DNA of 64,000 bases from Methylobacteriaceae bacterium. Lineage in GTDB: Bacteria; Pseudomonadota; Alphaproteobacteria; Rhizobiales; Beijerinckiaceae. The notes below the pieces were generated by a model that saw only the letters and a list, made by a program, of their open reading frames with translations, made no database searches and was not told the origin of the DNA. The stretch spans positions 62,001 through 126,000 of the forward strand of contig CANEZL010000008.1 of assembly GCA_947444195.1 (NCBI GenBank), written 5' to 3'. Position numbers and translations under genes: made by a program. Below, piece after piece: positions 1-9,144 of this stretch (positions within the stretch are counted from its first letter, which is position 1; every line of letters starts with the position of its first letter).

Positions 1-988
1 GCAGCCGATCAAGTGCGATCGAGGAACCGTCAGGCATGACGAGACGCGTCCAGACGAGCAGGACGCGACTCTGACCGTAGGCGACCTGAGCATCGTAGGT
101 GCCAAGCAGGCGCGAGCCCTGCGGGATCAGCAGCGTCCCGCCAGTGACGGTGTCGTATACCGCCTCGGTTACAGTGGCGATCGCCTGGCCGGGAAGGTCG
201 GAGTTGAGCCCCGTCACCATCGCAGCCGGGATGATTGTCCCAGCCATGACCTGGTACGGCGAGGCTGGTGTCTGGATGCGACCGCTCGCGTAGATCTTGG
301 TGTCGGTGGGCGCGCCGAGAAACGCGCTTTTCCGGTCCTGGCCATTCTGGGTGGAGGCCTCGTCTTGGCGCTCGGACGAGCCGGGCAGCGGCGCGAATGG
401 TCCCCGCTGTGGCGCGTCGGTCAGGCCGGCGGTCTCAACAGCCACCCCCTGCTCGCCGCGTGTCCGAGTCTGGACGAAGAGCCCGCCGCGCGCCGCGGCC
501 TCCGCTTCCTGACGCAACCGCTGCAGTTCGGCGAGCCGGGCCTGCTCCTCCGGGCTGGGGCCGGTCGGTCCGGGCACTGCCGGCGCCGCGGCCATGGGCG
601 GGACGGCGTTCTGCTGCCCCGACGAGAGGATCGGCCGGCCGAGGTCGCCGGGCAGTGGAGGCCCGAGCTGCGGCACACCGGGCGGCGCCGCCGGTGGGAT
701 CGCGCCGTAGTCGTTGGGCAAGCGATTGAGACCCTCGGCGACGGGCTTGCGCTCGGTCGAGTAGAGTTCCTCGGGCGCCTTGCCGCCGTTGTGGTTGGTC
801 GACAGTGCCCAGATGGCCAGGCCGCCAATCACCATCGAAGAGACTGAGCCTAGCGCGATGAGAGCGCGACGGGACAAGCGGGTCACGGGACGCGGCTGGG
901 CGCGCAGCTCCAAGCGCTCCGGCGCGATCTTCGGCGCGGCTACCGCGTCAGGCGCGGCCGACGCTTCAGGCGGCGGGACCGTGCTCAT
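1..988 (-). CDS. trbI: TrbI (VirB10-like) conjugal transfer protein, 3' end outside window
   Basis: Reading leftward from an ATG at 988 the frame stays open to base 1, so the C-terminus is missing. The protein has a short cytoplasmic N-terminus, one membrane segment near residues 35-55, a long Pro/Ala-rich stretch, then the start of the conserved TrbI/VirB10 domain (IYASGRIQTPASPYQVMAGT, then LLIPQGSRLLGTYD). VirB10 proteins span from inner to outer membrane and act as the energy-sensing scaffold of the type IV channel. Its ATG overlaps the trbG stop as ATGA, so the two are probably translationally coupled. It is the last visible gene of the leftward trb operon. Confidence 0.93.
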   Translation of the reverse strand, partial: MSTVPPPEASAAPDAVAAPKIAPERLELRAQPRPVTRLSRRALIALGSVSSMVIGGLAIWALSTNHNGGKAPEELYSTERKPVAEGLNRLPNDYGAIPPAAPPGVPQLGPPLPGDLGRPILSSGQQNAVPPMAAAPAVPGPTGPSPEEQARLAELQRLRQEAEAAARGGLFVQTRTRGEQGVAVETAGLTDAPQRGPFAPLPGSSERQDEASTQNGQDRKSAFLGAPTDTKIYASGRIQTPASPYQVMAGTIIPAAMVTGLNSDLPGQAIATVTEAVYDTVTGGTLLIPQGSRLLGTYDAQVAYGQSRVLLVWTRLVMPDGSSIALDRL

Positions 989-1989
989 GAGCCAAAGATC
1001 CCAAGGCCGCGGCGGCGGCCGTCGGTGCGCTCGACGCGGACGACTTGCTGGCGGTCGCCGCCGAGGCGCAGCTCGGCCGCACCGAACAGGCGATCGACGA
1101 CGTAGTAGGGCGCGCGGTAGCGGGCGTTGACGAGCTGGCTCTCCCCGGTCGGACCGATCACGAAGATCGGCGGCAGCTCGCCTTGCGCGATGCCCGCCGG
1201 GAACTGGATGTAGACCTTGGCTCCATCGTCGAAGGCGGTCACGGGCCGCCAGGGCGGACTGTCGCCGGATATGGCGTAACGGAACCGCAGCCGTTCCACC
1301 GCGAGCGCGTCGTTGATCGGGGCGGCCGCGACGCGGGGCGTGCCCTGCAGCGCCAGCAGCCGGTCCTGCGGATAGTCCCAGGAGACAGACGCCATCCAGG
1401 TCTCAAGCGTTGCGGTGAGCTCCAGCAGGTAGGTGCGCCGGTCGGTGTTCACGACCAGGTTTGTGCGCAGGTCCGGCCGGGTCGGCTTGACGAGGATGTG
1501 GAAGCGTGAGGCGTTGCCGGCGCCGCTGGTCGTGTCGCCAATCACCCAGCGCACCGTGTCGCCGGCGGAGACCGACACGAGCTGCTCGCCCTCCTGGAGC
1601 GAGACGTCGGTCACCTTTCCGGGTGAGGCGTAGACTTGGTAGAGCGCGCCGGCGGCATAGGGCCAGACCTGGGTGGCGTTGACGTAGCCGTAGCGCGAGG
1701 GCTGGACGCGCGCCGCGCGGTTGGCGAGCGCGACGCGCGCCTGCGGGTCGGCCGGCTCGGAGACTGCGCCCTGCCGGGGCGGCGGCTTCAGCTGGCCGGG
1801 CAACGGCAGCGGCGTCGGCACCGCGACCACTTCGACCGGCTTCGGAGGCTCGGCCTCGATCGGCGCGGCCGGCTCGTCCAGGCTGATCTGCGGCGGCGGC
1901 GTGCCGTGCGCGCAGGCGGCGAGCGTCAGCGCCGAGGCCGAGACGAAGACGAGGTTGAGCTGGGTGCGGGCCATGCTGGGTCTCCTCAT
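985..1989 (-). CDS. trbG: TrbG (VirB9-like) outer-channel protein
   Basis: A protein of 334 residues with an N-terminal signal ending in a lipobox-like LTLAACAHG, so it is probably an exported lipoprotein. A Pro-rich linker follows, and then a VirB9/CagX domain with beta-rich segments such as GYVNATQVWPYA and SRFHILVKPTRPDL. VirB9 proteins form the outer-membrane ring with VirB7 and VirB10. The ATG at 1989 was chosen because it overlaps the trbF stop as ATGA; a second ATG five codons later (1974) is equally placed for a signal peptide. It ends in an ATGA overlap with trbI. Confidence 0.93.
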   Translation of the reverse strand: MRRPSMARTQLNLVFVSASALTLAACAHGTPPPQISLDEPAAPIEAEPPKPVEVVAVPTPLPLPGQLKPPPRQGAVSEPADPQARVALANRAARVQPSRYGYVNATQVWPYAAGALYQVYASPGKVTDVSLQEGEQLVSVSAGDTVRWVIGDTTSGAGNASRFHILVKPTRPDLRTNLVVNTDRRTYLLELTATLETWMASVSWDYPQDRLLALQGTPRVAAAPINDALAVERLRFRYAISGDSPPWRPVTAFDDGAKVYIQFPAGIAQGELPPIFVIGPTGESQLVNARYRAPYYVVDRLFGAAELRLGGDRQQVVRVERTDGRRRGLGIFGS

Positions 1990-2681
1990 GACCCGCTCGA
2001 GCCGAGTTCGCGGCTCCAGTTCAGGCCGTTGACGTAGATGCCGAGAGGGTTCTTCCTGAGCTGCGCCTCCGAGCGCGGCGGCTGGAGGACAATGCTGAGG
2101 ATCGCGGTCCAGCGATCCTGGCCGGCGAGCGCGCCGTTCTCGTAGCGCCGCTCGATCCAGCGGATCTGGAACGAGGCCGGGCTGGCGCGAACAACGCTTG
2201 TGACTTCCACTGCGACCGACTGGCGGCCGACCTTGCCGAACGGGTCGGCGGCGCGCGCGTGCTCGTTGAGGACCGCGGCGCCGCGGTCGGTGGCGTAGTC
2301 GTAGGCTTCGAGCCAGTTCTGGCGGACCACGACGGGATCGAGCGCAAGGCTGCGGACGTCGTTGATGAAGCGCGCGAGATGGTTCGCGATCTGCGCGTCG
2401 TTCGGCACGTAGGCCTCGGTCGCCGCGCCGACGGCGCGAACGTCGCCCTGGCGCGTCACCTCGACGACGTAGGGCGTGATGGAGGACTGACTGGCCTGCC
2501 ACAACAGACCGGCAGCCATCGCGCCGGAGAGCCCGAGCGCGCCGAAGGCGGCAAGCCGCCAGTTTCGGGCCTGGACGCGGGCGCTGCCGAGCCGCTCGTC
2601 CCAGACCTGGCCCGCCCGCTGGTATGGCGTTTCGGGCTCGGGCGTGTCGGCATAGCGCACGGAGGGTCGCTTGAAGCGCAT
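1986..2681 (-). CDS. trbF: TrbF (VirB8-like) inner-membrane channel protein
   Basis: A protein of 231 residues. It has a cytoplasmic N-terminal tail of about 45 residues, one membrane helix (LAAFGALGLSGAMAAGLLW), then a periplasmic NTF2-like domain typical of VirB8/TrbF (TPYVVEVTRQGDVRAV, then IRWIERRYENGALAGQDRW). VirB8 proteins nucleate assembly of the type IV secretion channel. It sits 3 bases after trbL and overlaps trbG, inside the unbroken trb operon. Length and order match alphaproteobacterial trb clusters. Confidence 0.93.
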   Translation of the reverse strand: MRFKRPSVRYADTPEPETPYQRAGQVWDERLGSARVQARNWRLAAFGALGLSGAMAAGLLWQASQSSITPYVVEVTRQGDVRAVGAATEAYVPNDAQIANHLARFINDVRSLALDPVVVRQNWLEAYDYATDRGAAVLNEHARAADPFGKVGRQSVAVEVTSVVRASPASFQIRWIERRYENGALAGQDRWTAILSIVLQPPRSEAQLRKNPLGIYVNGLNWSRELGSSGS

Positions 2682-2684
2682 GGG

Positions 2685-3971
2685 TCAGCTCTCCCGATTG
2701 AGGTCGGGCGCGGCGCTGGAGCCGCCGCTGTCGCCCGAGCGGATGGTGTGGGCGGCGGTCTCGACGCCGCGGCGCATCTGCTCGCCGCGGTGAAGCCGCT
2801 GCGCCCAGGCGGGCGGCGCGCCGTCGTTCGCCGCCGCGGTGCTGTTAGAGCCGCCAGCGCCGCCGGCGTCGCCGGACTGCGCGGTTCGGAAGCTGCGGCG
2901 GACCGCCTGGCTCAGCGTTTCGCCCGCCGCTGAGGCGCCGGTGCGGGCGACGTTGGCGACGCCCGCGCCGGCCCTGGCCAGGCCGGTCGCGCCGGAGGCC
3001 GGCGCGCCCTCGCTGTAGGCGGCGCGGGCTCCGCCCGCGAGCGAGGTCGCAGCGCGGGTGCCACCCATCACGGCCCCGCCCGCGACGCGGCCGGCGGCGA
3101 GCGCACCGGCACCACCGGCAACGAGGAGGCCGGCGCCGGCCGCGGTCGCGCCGACCGCGGAGCCTGCGCCGAGCTGCGGCGCGCCGGAGACAAGGCCCGT
3201 GGCAATGCCCGGACCGAAGATGCCGAGGCCGAGCAGCGCGACCGAGGCGAGGACGATGGTCAGCGCCTGGCTGATGTCAGGCCCGGCGCCCGGCGCCGAT
3301 TGGAACTCAGAGAACAGGCCGGTGCCGATGCCGACGATGACGGCCAGCACCAGGACCTTGATGCCGGACGCAACGACGTTGCCGAGCACCTTCTCGGCCA
3401 GGAACGATGTCTTGCCCCACAGTGCGAAAGGTACGAGCACGAAGCCGGCCAGCGTCGTCAGCTTGAACTCGAGCACCGAGACGAAGAGCTGCACCGCCAG
3501 GATGAAGAAGGCGACGACGACGATGATCCAGGCGATGAACAGGACGACGATCGTATCGATGTTGGTGAACACCGAGGGAAAGCCGGCGAGCTTGCCGATC
3601 TCGTCGAGCATCGGCTGCGCGGCCTGGACGCCGACCGTGGCGAGCCGGCCCGGCTGAAGCAGCTCGGCCTCGCCGATCGACGCGCCCGACGCCTTCAGGC
3701 CAAGGCCGGCGAAGGAGCGGAAGATGATCGAGGCGAGCCAGTTGAAGTTGCCGATGATGAAGGCGAACGCGCCGACGTAGAGGATCTTCTTGATGAGGCG
3801 CGGCATCACCTCCTCGCCGCCCATCGCCCAGAACAGCGCGGCGAGCGTGATGTCGATCGCGACCAGGGTCGAGGAGAGGTAGGCGACCTCGGGCTGGAGC
3901 AGCCCGAAGCCGCTGTCGATGTAGCGCGAGAAGGTGTCGAGGAAGCGGTCGATGACGCCGAGATCGTTCAC
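2685..3971 (-). CDS. trbL: TrbL (VirB6-like) polytopic membrane protein
   Basis: A protein of 428 residues. The first 270 or so contain about six hydrophobic helices (for example LVAIDITLAALFWAMGG, ILYVGAFAFIIGNF, IIVVVAFFILAVQLFVSVL, ALTIVLASVALLGLGIFG). The C-terminal 150 residues are Ala/Gly/Ser-rich and probably disordered. This is the normal layout of TrbL/VirB6, the inner-membrane subunit that passes DNA through the channel. It lies 12 bases after the trbK-like gene and 3 bases before trbF. Confidence 0.92.
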   Translation of the reverse strand: MNDLGVIDRFLDTFSRYIDSGFGLLQPEVAYLSSTLVAIDITLAALFWAMGGEEVMPRLIKKILYVGAFAFIIGNFNWLASIIFRSFAGLGLKASGASIGEAELLQPGRLATVGVQAAQPMLDEIGKLAGFPSVFTNIDTIVVLFIAWIIVVVAFFILAVQLFVSVLEFKLTTLAGFVLVPFALWGKTSFLAEKVLGNVVASGIKVLVLAVIVGIGTGLFSEFQSAPGAGPDISQALTIVLASVALLGLGIFGPGIATGLVSGAPQLGAGSAVGATAAGAGLLVAGGAGALAAGRVAGGAVMGGTRAATSLAGGARAAYSEGAPASGATGLARAGAGVANVARTGASAAGETLSQAVRRSFRTAQSGDAGGAGGSNSTAAANDGAPPAWAQRLHRGEQMRRGVETAAHTIRSGDSGGSSAAPDLNRES

Positions 3972-3983
3972 GGGGGCGTCCTC

Positions 3984-4334
3984 TTATCGGTTCGCGTCTT
4001 GAGATTGGGGCGCCTTGGGGTTCGTGTCCGCCGGCTTCGGCCGCGAAGGGAACGGGTCGACCGTCCTCGGCGTGTAGGTGACGCCGCCGCCACGGAACCG
4101 GCGGCGGACCGCTTCTGCCGCGACCCGGCAGCGTGCGTCGCTCTCCTCGAGGCCGCCTTCACGGCACGCCGCCTGAGCCGCTTCGAGCCGGCTCGGTTCG
4201 GCGAGCAGGCGCTCGACGCTCTCCTCGGTCGGCGGTTCGGGTGCCCGTGCCTGGTCGCTGCGTGCCTCGTTGCCGCACGCGGCGAGAAGGAGGGCGAGCG
4301 TGAGCGCTGCCAGCGGCCTGTGGTTGCCGCTCAC
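3984..4334 (-). CDS. trbK: TrbK-type small lipoprotein, probable entry exclusion
   Basis: A protein of 116 residues beginning at a GTG (4334) that overlaps the trbJ stop as GTGA. It has a signal peptide with a lipobox (LALLLAACGN) and then a small charged domain with two Cys (AACREGGLEESDARCRVA). It ends in a Pro-rich tail containing GVTYTPRTVDPFPSRPKP. Small lipoproteins at this position, between trbJ and trbL, are called TrbK-alt and are thought to block redundant mating into the same cell. The exclusion role is inferred from position and type only. The tail GVTYTP resembles the end of neighbouring TrbJ (GVRYTPAP), perhaps a shared docking motif. Confidence 0.8.
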   Translation of the reverse strand: MSGNHRPLAALTLALLLAACGNEARSDQARAPEPPTEESVERLLAEPSRLEAAQAACREGGLEESDARCRVAAEAVRRRFRGGGVTYTPRTVDPFPSRPKPADTNPKAPQSQDANR

Positions 4335-5095
4335 TGCCGAAACGCCTGGACGGGTGCTGGGGTGTAGCGGACGCCCGCCCCCTGGAAGCGCTGGCGGTTG
4401 GCGCGGCCCTGCTCGTCCGCCTGCAGCACGCGCGCCTGTTCCAGTGCCGTCGCGCGGCCCTCCGCGACGCGAAGCTGCTGGTCTTGCATCGTCTGCTTCG
4501 ACAGGAGCGCGAGCAGCTGGTTGGTCGCCTGGGTCGCTTGCAGGATGCCGACAGCGCCCTGGCTCGACCCGACGATCTGCGCGAGCGTGCCCTGGTCGGC
4601 GGTGATGGCATCGTTGATCTGCGCCTGGACCGACAGGCTGGTCCGCAGGCCCTCCAGCGAGTTCGACCATTGGGTGCGGGCGTCGGCGAGCGTCCGGTCG
4701 GCCGACGCGCCCCCGGCGTAGCCGCTCGGATATTGCTGGCGGAACTGCTGGTCGAGGCTCGTCACCTGCGTCGCCAGTCCCTGCGCCTGCGCGAACAGCG
4801 CGCGGGTGCGGGCGAGGTCCTGCTGGAGTTGGGAGAGCGGCGAGGTCGCGAGATTGGTGAGGTTGCGCGCCTGGTTGGCGAGGCTGGTGCCCTGGTTGAG
4901 GAGCGACTGCGCCTCGTTCTGGAGCGACTGGATCTGATTGTTGATCTGCTGGAGCGTGCGCGCCGCCGTCAGCACGTTCTGGCTGAAGTTCGACGGATCG
5001 TAGACGACGATCTGGGCGGTGGCCGCGGGCGGGGCCGCCGACGCAAGGGCGGTCGCGAGGAGCGCCGTAGCGACGCCCTTCCTCTTCAAGGTCAT
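4331..5095 (-). CDS. trbJ: TrbJ (VirB5-like) pilus-associated protein
   Basis: A protein of 254 residues with an N-terminal signal peptide (LLATALASAAPPAATAQ, cleavage probable after TAQ). The body is long, helical and Gln/Asn-rich, with coiled-coil character (INNQIQSLQNEAQSLLNQ). TrbJ/VirB5 proteins are minor pilus components that contact recipient cells. The ATG at 5095 overlaps the trbE stop as ATGA, and the end overlaps the trbK start. Length and position are as expected. Confidence 0.92.
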   Translation of the reverse strand: MTLKRKGVATALLATALASAAPPAATAQIVVYDPSNFSQNVLTAARTLQQINNQIQSLQNEAQSLLNQGTSLANQARNLTNLATSPLSQLQQDLARTRALFAQAQGLATQVTSLDQQFRQQYPSGYAGGASADRTLADARTQWSNSLEGLRTSLSVQAQINDAITADQGTLAQIVGSSQGAVGILQATQATNQLLALLSKQTMQDQQLRVAEGRATALEQARVLQADEQGRANRQRFQGAGVRYTPAPVQAFRQ

Positions 5096-7521
5096 GACGG
5101 CGTCTCCTGGTCGCTGGGGTTGAAGGTCGGAATGAGGTCGGCCGCCCAGCCGAGGTCGCGCGCGGCGAGCCAGGACGAGGCGAAGTCCTTGGGCCAGGTC
5201 GCGGCGAGCACGTCGTCCATGTCGGCGTGATCGCGGGGGCTGGACGCCGCGACGAAAGCGAGCGCGACCGGTCCAAGGCCGAGATCGAACAGCCGATTTC
5301 CGAGCCGCGACTGGACGTAGTAGTCGCGCTTCGGCGTCGCGCGGGCGATCATCTCGATCTGGCGGGCGTTGAGCCCGAAGCCCTCGTAGATCGGCCGGAG
5401 CTGGGGCTCGACCGCTTGCGGGCTCGGCAGGAAGATGCGGGTCGGGCAGCTCTCGACGATGGCGGGCGCGATGGTCGAGCGCTGGATGTCGGCGAGGCTC
5501 TGGGTAGCGAAGACGACGCCGACGTTGCGCTTCCTGAGCGTCTTCAACCATTCGCGGATGCGGCCGGCGAACACGGGATCGTCGAGGAACACCCAGGCCT
5601 CGTCGAGGACGAGCAGCGTGGGGCGGCCGTCGAAGCGCGCCTCCAGCCGGTGGAACAGGTAGGTCAGGACCGGCAGCACCACCGACTTGGCGTGGAGCAG
5701 GTCCTCCATCTCGAAAGCCTCGACATCCGAGAGCGACAACTCCTCGCGGTCGGCGTCGAGCAGGCGTCCGAACGGGCCGTCCAGCGTGTAGGGCTGTATC
5801 GCCTGGCGGAGCTTGTTCGACTGGAGCAGCGTCGCGAGGCCGGAGAGCGTGCGCTCCTCGCGTGGGGCCGATCCGAGCGAGCCGAGCGCCGACCAGACCG
5901 CGTCCTTCACCTCCGGAGTCACCTCGACGCGCTCGTGTGCGAGGAGCTGCTGCACCCATTCCGCCGCCCACGCCCGCGCGGCGGGATCGTCGACATGGGC
6001 GAGCGGCTGGAAGGTCATCCCGCCTTCCAGGCCGAGGTCGTGGAAGCGGCCGCCGAGCCCGAGCATCGCCGCGCGGACCGACCGGCCCTTGTCAAAGACG
6101 TAGATCTGCGCGCCCGCGTACTTGCGGAACTGCAGCACCAGGCTTGCAAGCAGCACCGACTTCCCGGCGCCCGTCGGCCCGACGACGAGCGCGTGGCCGA
6201 CGTCGCCGACGTGGGTGGTGAGCCGGAACGGCGTCGAGCCCTCCGTGCGGGTGATGAGCAGCGGCGGTCCGCCCAGGTGCTCGTTGGCGCGCGGTCCGGC
6301 CCAGACCGCCGATAGCGGCATCAGGTGCGCGAGGTTCAGCGTCGAGATGAGCGGCTGGCGGACGTTGGCGTAAACCTGCCCGGGGACGGAGGAGAGCCAA
6401 GCCTCAACCGCGTTGAGCGTCTCGGCGACGGTGACGAAGCCGCGGCCCTGGATGATCCGCTCGGCGGCTTTGAGGCGCTCGCCGGCGATGCGCGGGTCCT
6501 CGTCCCAGACGACGACGGTCGCTGTGACGTATCCGAACGCGACCTGATCGCTGCCCAGCGTCTGCATGGCATCGTCGGCGTCGACCGCCTTGTTGGCGGC
6601 ATCCGAGTCCACCAGCGGGCTCTCCTGCTGGTAGATCGTCTCGCGCAGCAGGGTCAGGATGCCCTTGCGCTTGGCAAACCACTGCCGGCGGAGCTTTCCC
6701 AGCTCCTTCTCGGCGTCGGCCTTGTCGAGGCAGATGAAGCGGGTCGTCCAGCGATACGGGAAGCCGAGCCGGTTGAGATCGTCGAGCAGCCCCGGCCACG
6801 TCGAGGCCGGGAAGCCGCGCACGGTGAGCACGCGCAGATGCGCGTCGCCGAGCATGGGTTCGAGGCCGCCGGTGAGCGCATCATCGGCTAGCAGCGCGTC
6901 GAGGTAGGCTGGCACCTCCGGGACGGCGAGCGGCTGGCGCTGCGTGGAGACCGTGCCGTGGAGGTAGGTCAGCGTCTCGGCATCATCGAGCCAGGCGAGC
7001 TCGGGCAGGAAGCCGTCCAGAAGCGCGCTCAGGCGGTCGCTCGCCTCGACGAAGCTGGAGAGCTGCTCGCGCCAGTTGACGGCCGGGCGGTCGGGCGCAT
7101 CGAGCATCAGCGCGCCGGCGCGGGCGCGGCCCTCGGGCGCTGGCAGGTAGACGACGGTCAGGTAGTAGGCCGACTCCAGGAGCTCGCCCACGGCGTCGAA
7201 GTCGGCGCGGCGTTCCTCGTCGACGAGCCATGAGAGCGCGTCGGGGAAGCGCGACGGCGGATAGGCGGCCGCCTGATGGCGGTCGGCCTCGACGAAGATC
7301 GCCCACCCCGAGCCGAGGCGGCGCAGTGCGTTGTTCAGCCGTGCCGAGACGGCGACCAGCTCGCTTTCGGTCGAGGACTCGAGGTCAGGGCCGCGGAAGC
7401 GGGCGGTGCGCTGGAGCGAGCCGTCCTTGTTGAGCACGAGGCCCGGGCCAACCAGTCCGGCCCAGGGCAGCCAGTCGGAGAGAGTCGAGGGACGGCGGCG
7501 ATATTCGGCGAGGTTCAGCAT
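5092..7521 (-). CDS. trbE: TrbE (VirB4) conjugation ATPase
   Basis: A protein of 809 residues, close to usual VirB4/CagE size. The N-terminal CagE domain is followed by a Walker A motif GPTGAGKS at residues 448-455 and a Walker B region with LLVLDEAWVFLDD near 635. VirB4 ATPases sit at the inner membrane base of the type IV channel and power pilus assembly and DNA passage. The start at 7521 (MLNLAEYRRR) fits family N-termini and lies 2 bases after the trbD stop; a longer upstream frame exists but reads as trbD in another frame. Confidence 0.95.
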   Translation of the reverse strand: MLNLAEYRRRPSTLSDWLPWAGLVGPGLVLNKDGSLQRTARFRGPDLESSTESELVAVSARLNNALRRLGSGWAIFVEADRHQAAAYPPSRFPDALSWLVDEERRADFDAVGELLESAYYLTVVYLPAPEGRARAGALMLDAPDRPAVNWREQLSSFVEASDRLSALLDGFLPELAWLDDAETLTYLHGTVSTQRQPLAVPEVPAYLDALLADDALTGGLEPMLGDAHLRVLTVRGFPASTWPGLLDDLNRLGFPYRWTTRFICLDKADAEKELGKLRRQWFAKRKGILTLLRETIYQQESPLVDSDAANKAVDADDAMQTLGSDQVAFGYVTATVVVWDEDPRIAGERLKAAERIIQGRGFVTVAETLNAVEAWLSSVPGQVYANVRQPLISTLNLAHLMPLSAVWAGPRANEHLGGPPLLITRTEGSTPFRLTTHVGDVGHALVVGPTGAGKSVLLASLVLQFRKYAGAQIYVFDKGRSVRAAMLGLGGRFHDLGLEGGMTFQPLAHVDDPAARAWAAEWVQQLLAHERVEVTPEVKDAVWSALGSLGSAPREERTLSGLATLLQSNKLRQAIQPYTLDGPFGRLLDADREELSLSDVEAFEMEDLLHAKSVVLPVLTYLFHRLEARFDGRPTLLVLDEAWVFLDDPVFAGRIREWLKTLRKRNVGVVFATQSLADIQRSTIAPAIVESCPTRIFLPSPQAVEPQLRPIYEGFGLNARQIEMIARATPKRDYYVQSRLGNRLFDLGLGPVALAFVAASSPRDHADMDDVLAATWPKDFASSWLAARDLGWAADLIPTFNPSDQETPS

Positions 7522-7523
7522 CG

Positions 7524-7793
7524 TCAGACATCCAGGAAGCCGCGATGCTTGATGTGGCGGGCGAAGACCTGCGGAAACTGCGGCTCGACGCGCGCGGCCC
7601 AGACCGCCAGCGCGTGGCCGACAATCCAGAGCACGACGCCGGCGATCCACAGTTGGAGGCCGATCCCGACGGCGGCGGCGAGCGTGCCGACCGAGATGGC
7701 GACCGCGCGCGGCGCGCCGCCCATCATGATCGGCTCGGTAAGCGAGCGGTGCAGCGGCACCTCGAAGCCGTCGGGAAGCGCCTGCCTGCTCAC
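7524..7793 (-). CDS. trbD: TrbD (VirB3-like) membrane protein
   Basis: A protein of 89 residues from a GTG at 7793 that overlaps the trbC stop as GTGA. It contains the family signature (GFEVPLHRSLTEPIMMGG) and then two membrane segments (VAISVGTLAAAVGIGLQLW, GVVLWIVGHALAVWAA). VirB3 proteins pair with the VirB4 ATPase at the inner membrane. The start is set by the overlap and by the family N-terminus; no good ATG occurs. Confidence 0.92.
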   Translation of the reverse strand: MSRQALPDGFEVPLHRSLTEPIMMGGAPRAVAISVGTLAAAVGIGLQLWIAGVVLWIVGHALAVWAARVEPQFPQVFARHIKHRGFLDV

Positions 7794-8131
7794 GCGATCA
7801 GCGCTCCGCCGCCGAACGAGAAGAAGGACAGGAAGAAGGAGCTGGCAGCGAAGGCGATGCTCAGCCCGAAGATAATCTGGATCAGCTTGCGGAAGCCGCC
7901 CGACGAGTCGCCGAAAGCCAGCGTCAGGCCGGTGGTGATGATGATGATCACGGCGATGATCTTCGCCACCGGCCCTTCGACCGACTCCAGCACCTTCTGG
8001 AGCGGCGCCTCCCACGGCATCGAAGAACCGGCAGCATAGGCCGGGGCGGCGAACATGAGGCCGTAGGTCAGGAACGCCGCGGAAGCGGCGATCCGGGACC
8101 GCGTGGTTCCGTAAAGACGTGAGAACGTCAT
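7790..8131 (-). CDS. trbC: TrbC (VirB2-like) pilin
   Basis: A protein of 113 residues with a long signal peptide ending near PAYAAGSS and two hydrophobic helices (IAVIIIITTGLTLAFG, IIFGLSIAFAASSFFLSFF). This is the usual build of the conjugative pilus subunit. In RP4 the mature TrbC is cyclised by the TraF protease, and a TraF gene is present in this element at 15061-15582. Its ATG overlaps the trbB stop and its stop overlaps the trbD GTG. Confidence 0.92.
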   Translation of the reverse strand: MTFSRLYGTTRSRIAASAAFLTYGLMFAAPAYAAGSSMPWEAPLQKVLESVEGPVAKIIAVIIIITTGLTLAFGDSSGGFRKLIQIIFGLSIAFAASSFFLSFFSFGGGALIA

Positions 8132-9144
8132 GGCAGGTCTCCGTTGAAAGGCATGTCGGTCGAGGAGAGGAGTTCGAGGCGATAGCCGCCGTCGGGGCCG
8201 AGGCCGTCGAGGCGGGCGATCTCCCGCACGCGGCGGCTGGTGCCGCGACCGGCGATGAAGGCGACGACGTCCACGGCTTCGGCGATCAGGGGTCGCGGCA
8301 CGGTGACGACAACCTCCTGGATCAGCTGCTCGAACCGATGCAGCGCGCCCGCGGCCGAGCCGGCGTGGACAGTGGCGATGCCCCCGGGGTGTCCGGTGCA
8401 CCACGCCTTCAGGAGATCGAGCGCCTCGGAGCCGCGCACCTCGCCAACGACAATACGGTCGGGGCGAAGGCGCAGCGTCGAGCGGACCAGCTCGGACATC
8501 GACGCAACGCCGGGCTTCGTCCGGAGCGCCACCTGGTCGGGTGCGAGACACTGGAGCTCGCGCGTGTCCTCGAGGATCAACACGCGGTCGCCGGTCCGAG
8601 CCACCTCGTCGAGCAGCGCGTTGGCAAGGGTGGTCTTGCCGGTCGACGTGCCGCCGGCGATGACGATGTTGAGCCGGTCGCGGACAGCCTGCCGAAGGAA
8701 CGCCGCCTGCACCGGCGTGAGTATGGCGTCGGCGACGTAGCGGTCGAGCGTGTAGACGAGGCTCGCGCGCTTGCGGATCGCGAAGGTCGGCGCCGGCACG
8801 ACCGGCGGGATCAGCCCTTCGAAGCGCTCGCCAGTCTCGGGCAGCTCGGCCGAGACGATCGGCGTCTCGCGGTTCACCTCGACCCGGACGTGCGCGGCGA
8901 CGAGGCGGATGATGCGGTCGCCGTCCTCGCGCGACAGGGTGATGCCGGTGTCGCGGCGGCCCGTCGACAGCGTGTCGACCCAGAGCGTGCCGTCGGGGTT
9001 GAGCAGCACCTCGACGACGTCAGGGTCTTCCAGCGCGGCCGCGATCGCCGGTCCCATCGCGGTGCGCAGCATGCGCACCTGCCGCTGCGCGACCGAATGG
9101 ATGATCGCGGTCGTGGGCGGGAGTGGTGGAGCGAAGCCGGTCAT
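8128..9144 (-). CDS. trbB: TrbB (VirB11-like) secretion ATPase
   Basis: A protein of 338 residues with the GspE/VirB11 fold. The Walker A motif GGTSTGKT is at residues 164-171, and the Asp box, Walker B (DRIVVGEVRG) and His box (HPGGIATVHAGS) follow. These hexameric ATPases at the cytoplasmic face switch the channel between pilus building and DNA transfer. It follows the CopG-like gene with an ATGA-type overlap and precedes trbC in the same way. Confidence 0.95.
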   Translation of the reverse strand: MTGFAPPLPPTTAIIHSVAQRQVRMLRTAMGPAIAAALEDPDVVEVLLNPDGTLWVDTLSTGRRDTGITLSREDGDRIIRLVAAHVRVEVNRETPIVSAELPETGERFEGLIPPVVPAPTFAIRKRASLVYTLDRYVADAILTPVQAAFLRQAVRDRLNIVIAGGTSTGKTTLANALLDEVARTGDRVLILEDTRELQCLAPDQVALRTKPGVASMSELVRSTLRLRPDRIVVGEVRGSEALDLLKAWCTGHPGGIATVHAGSAAGALHRFEQLIQEVVVTVPRPLIAEAVDVVAFIAGRGTSRRVREIARLDGLGPDGGYRLELLSSTDMPFNGDLP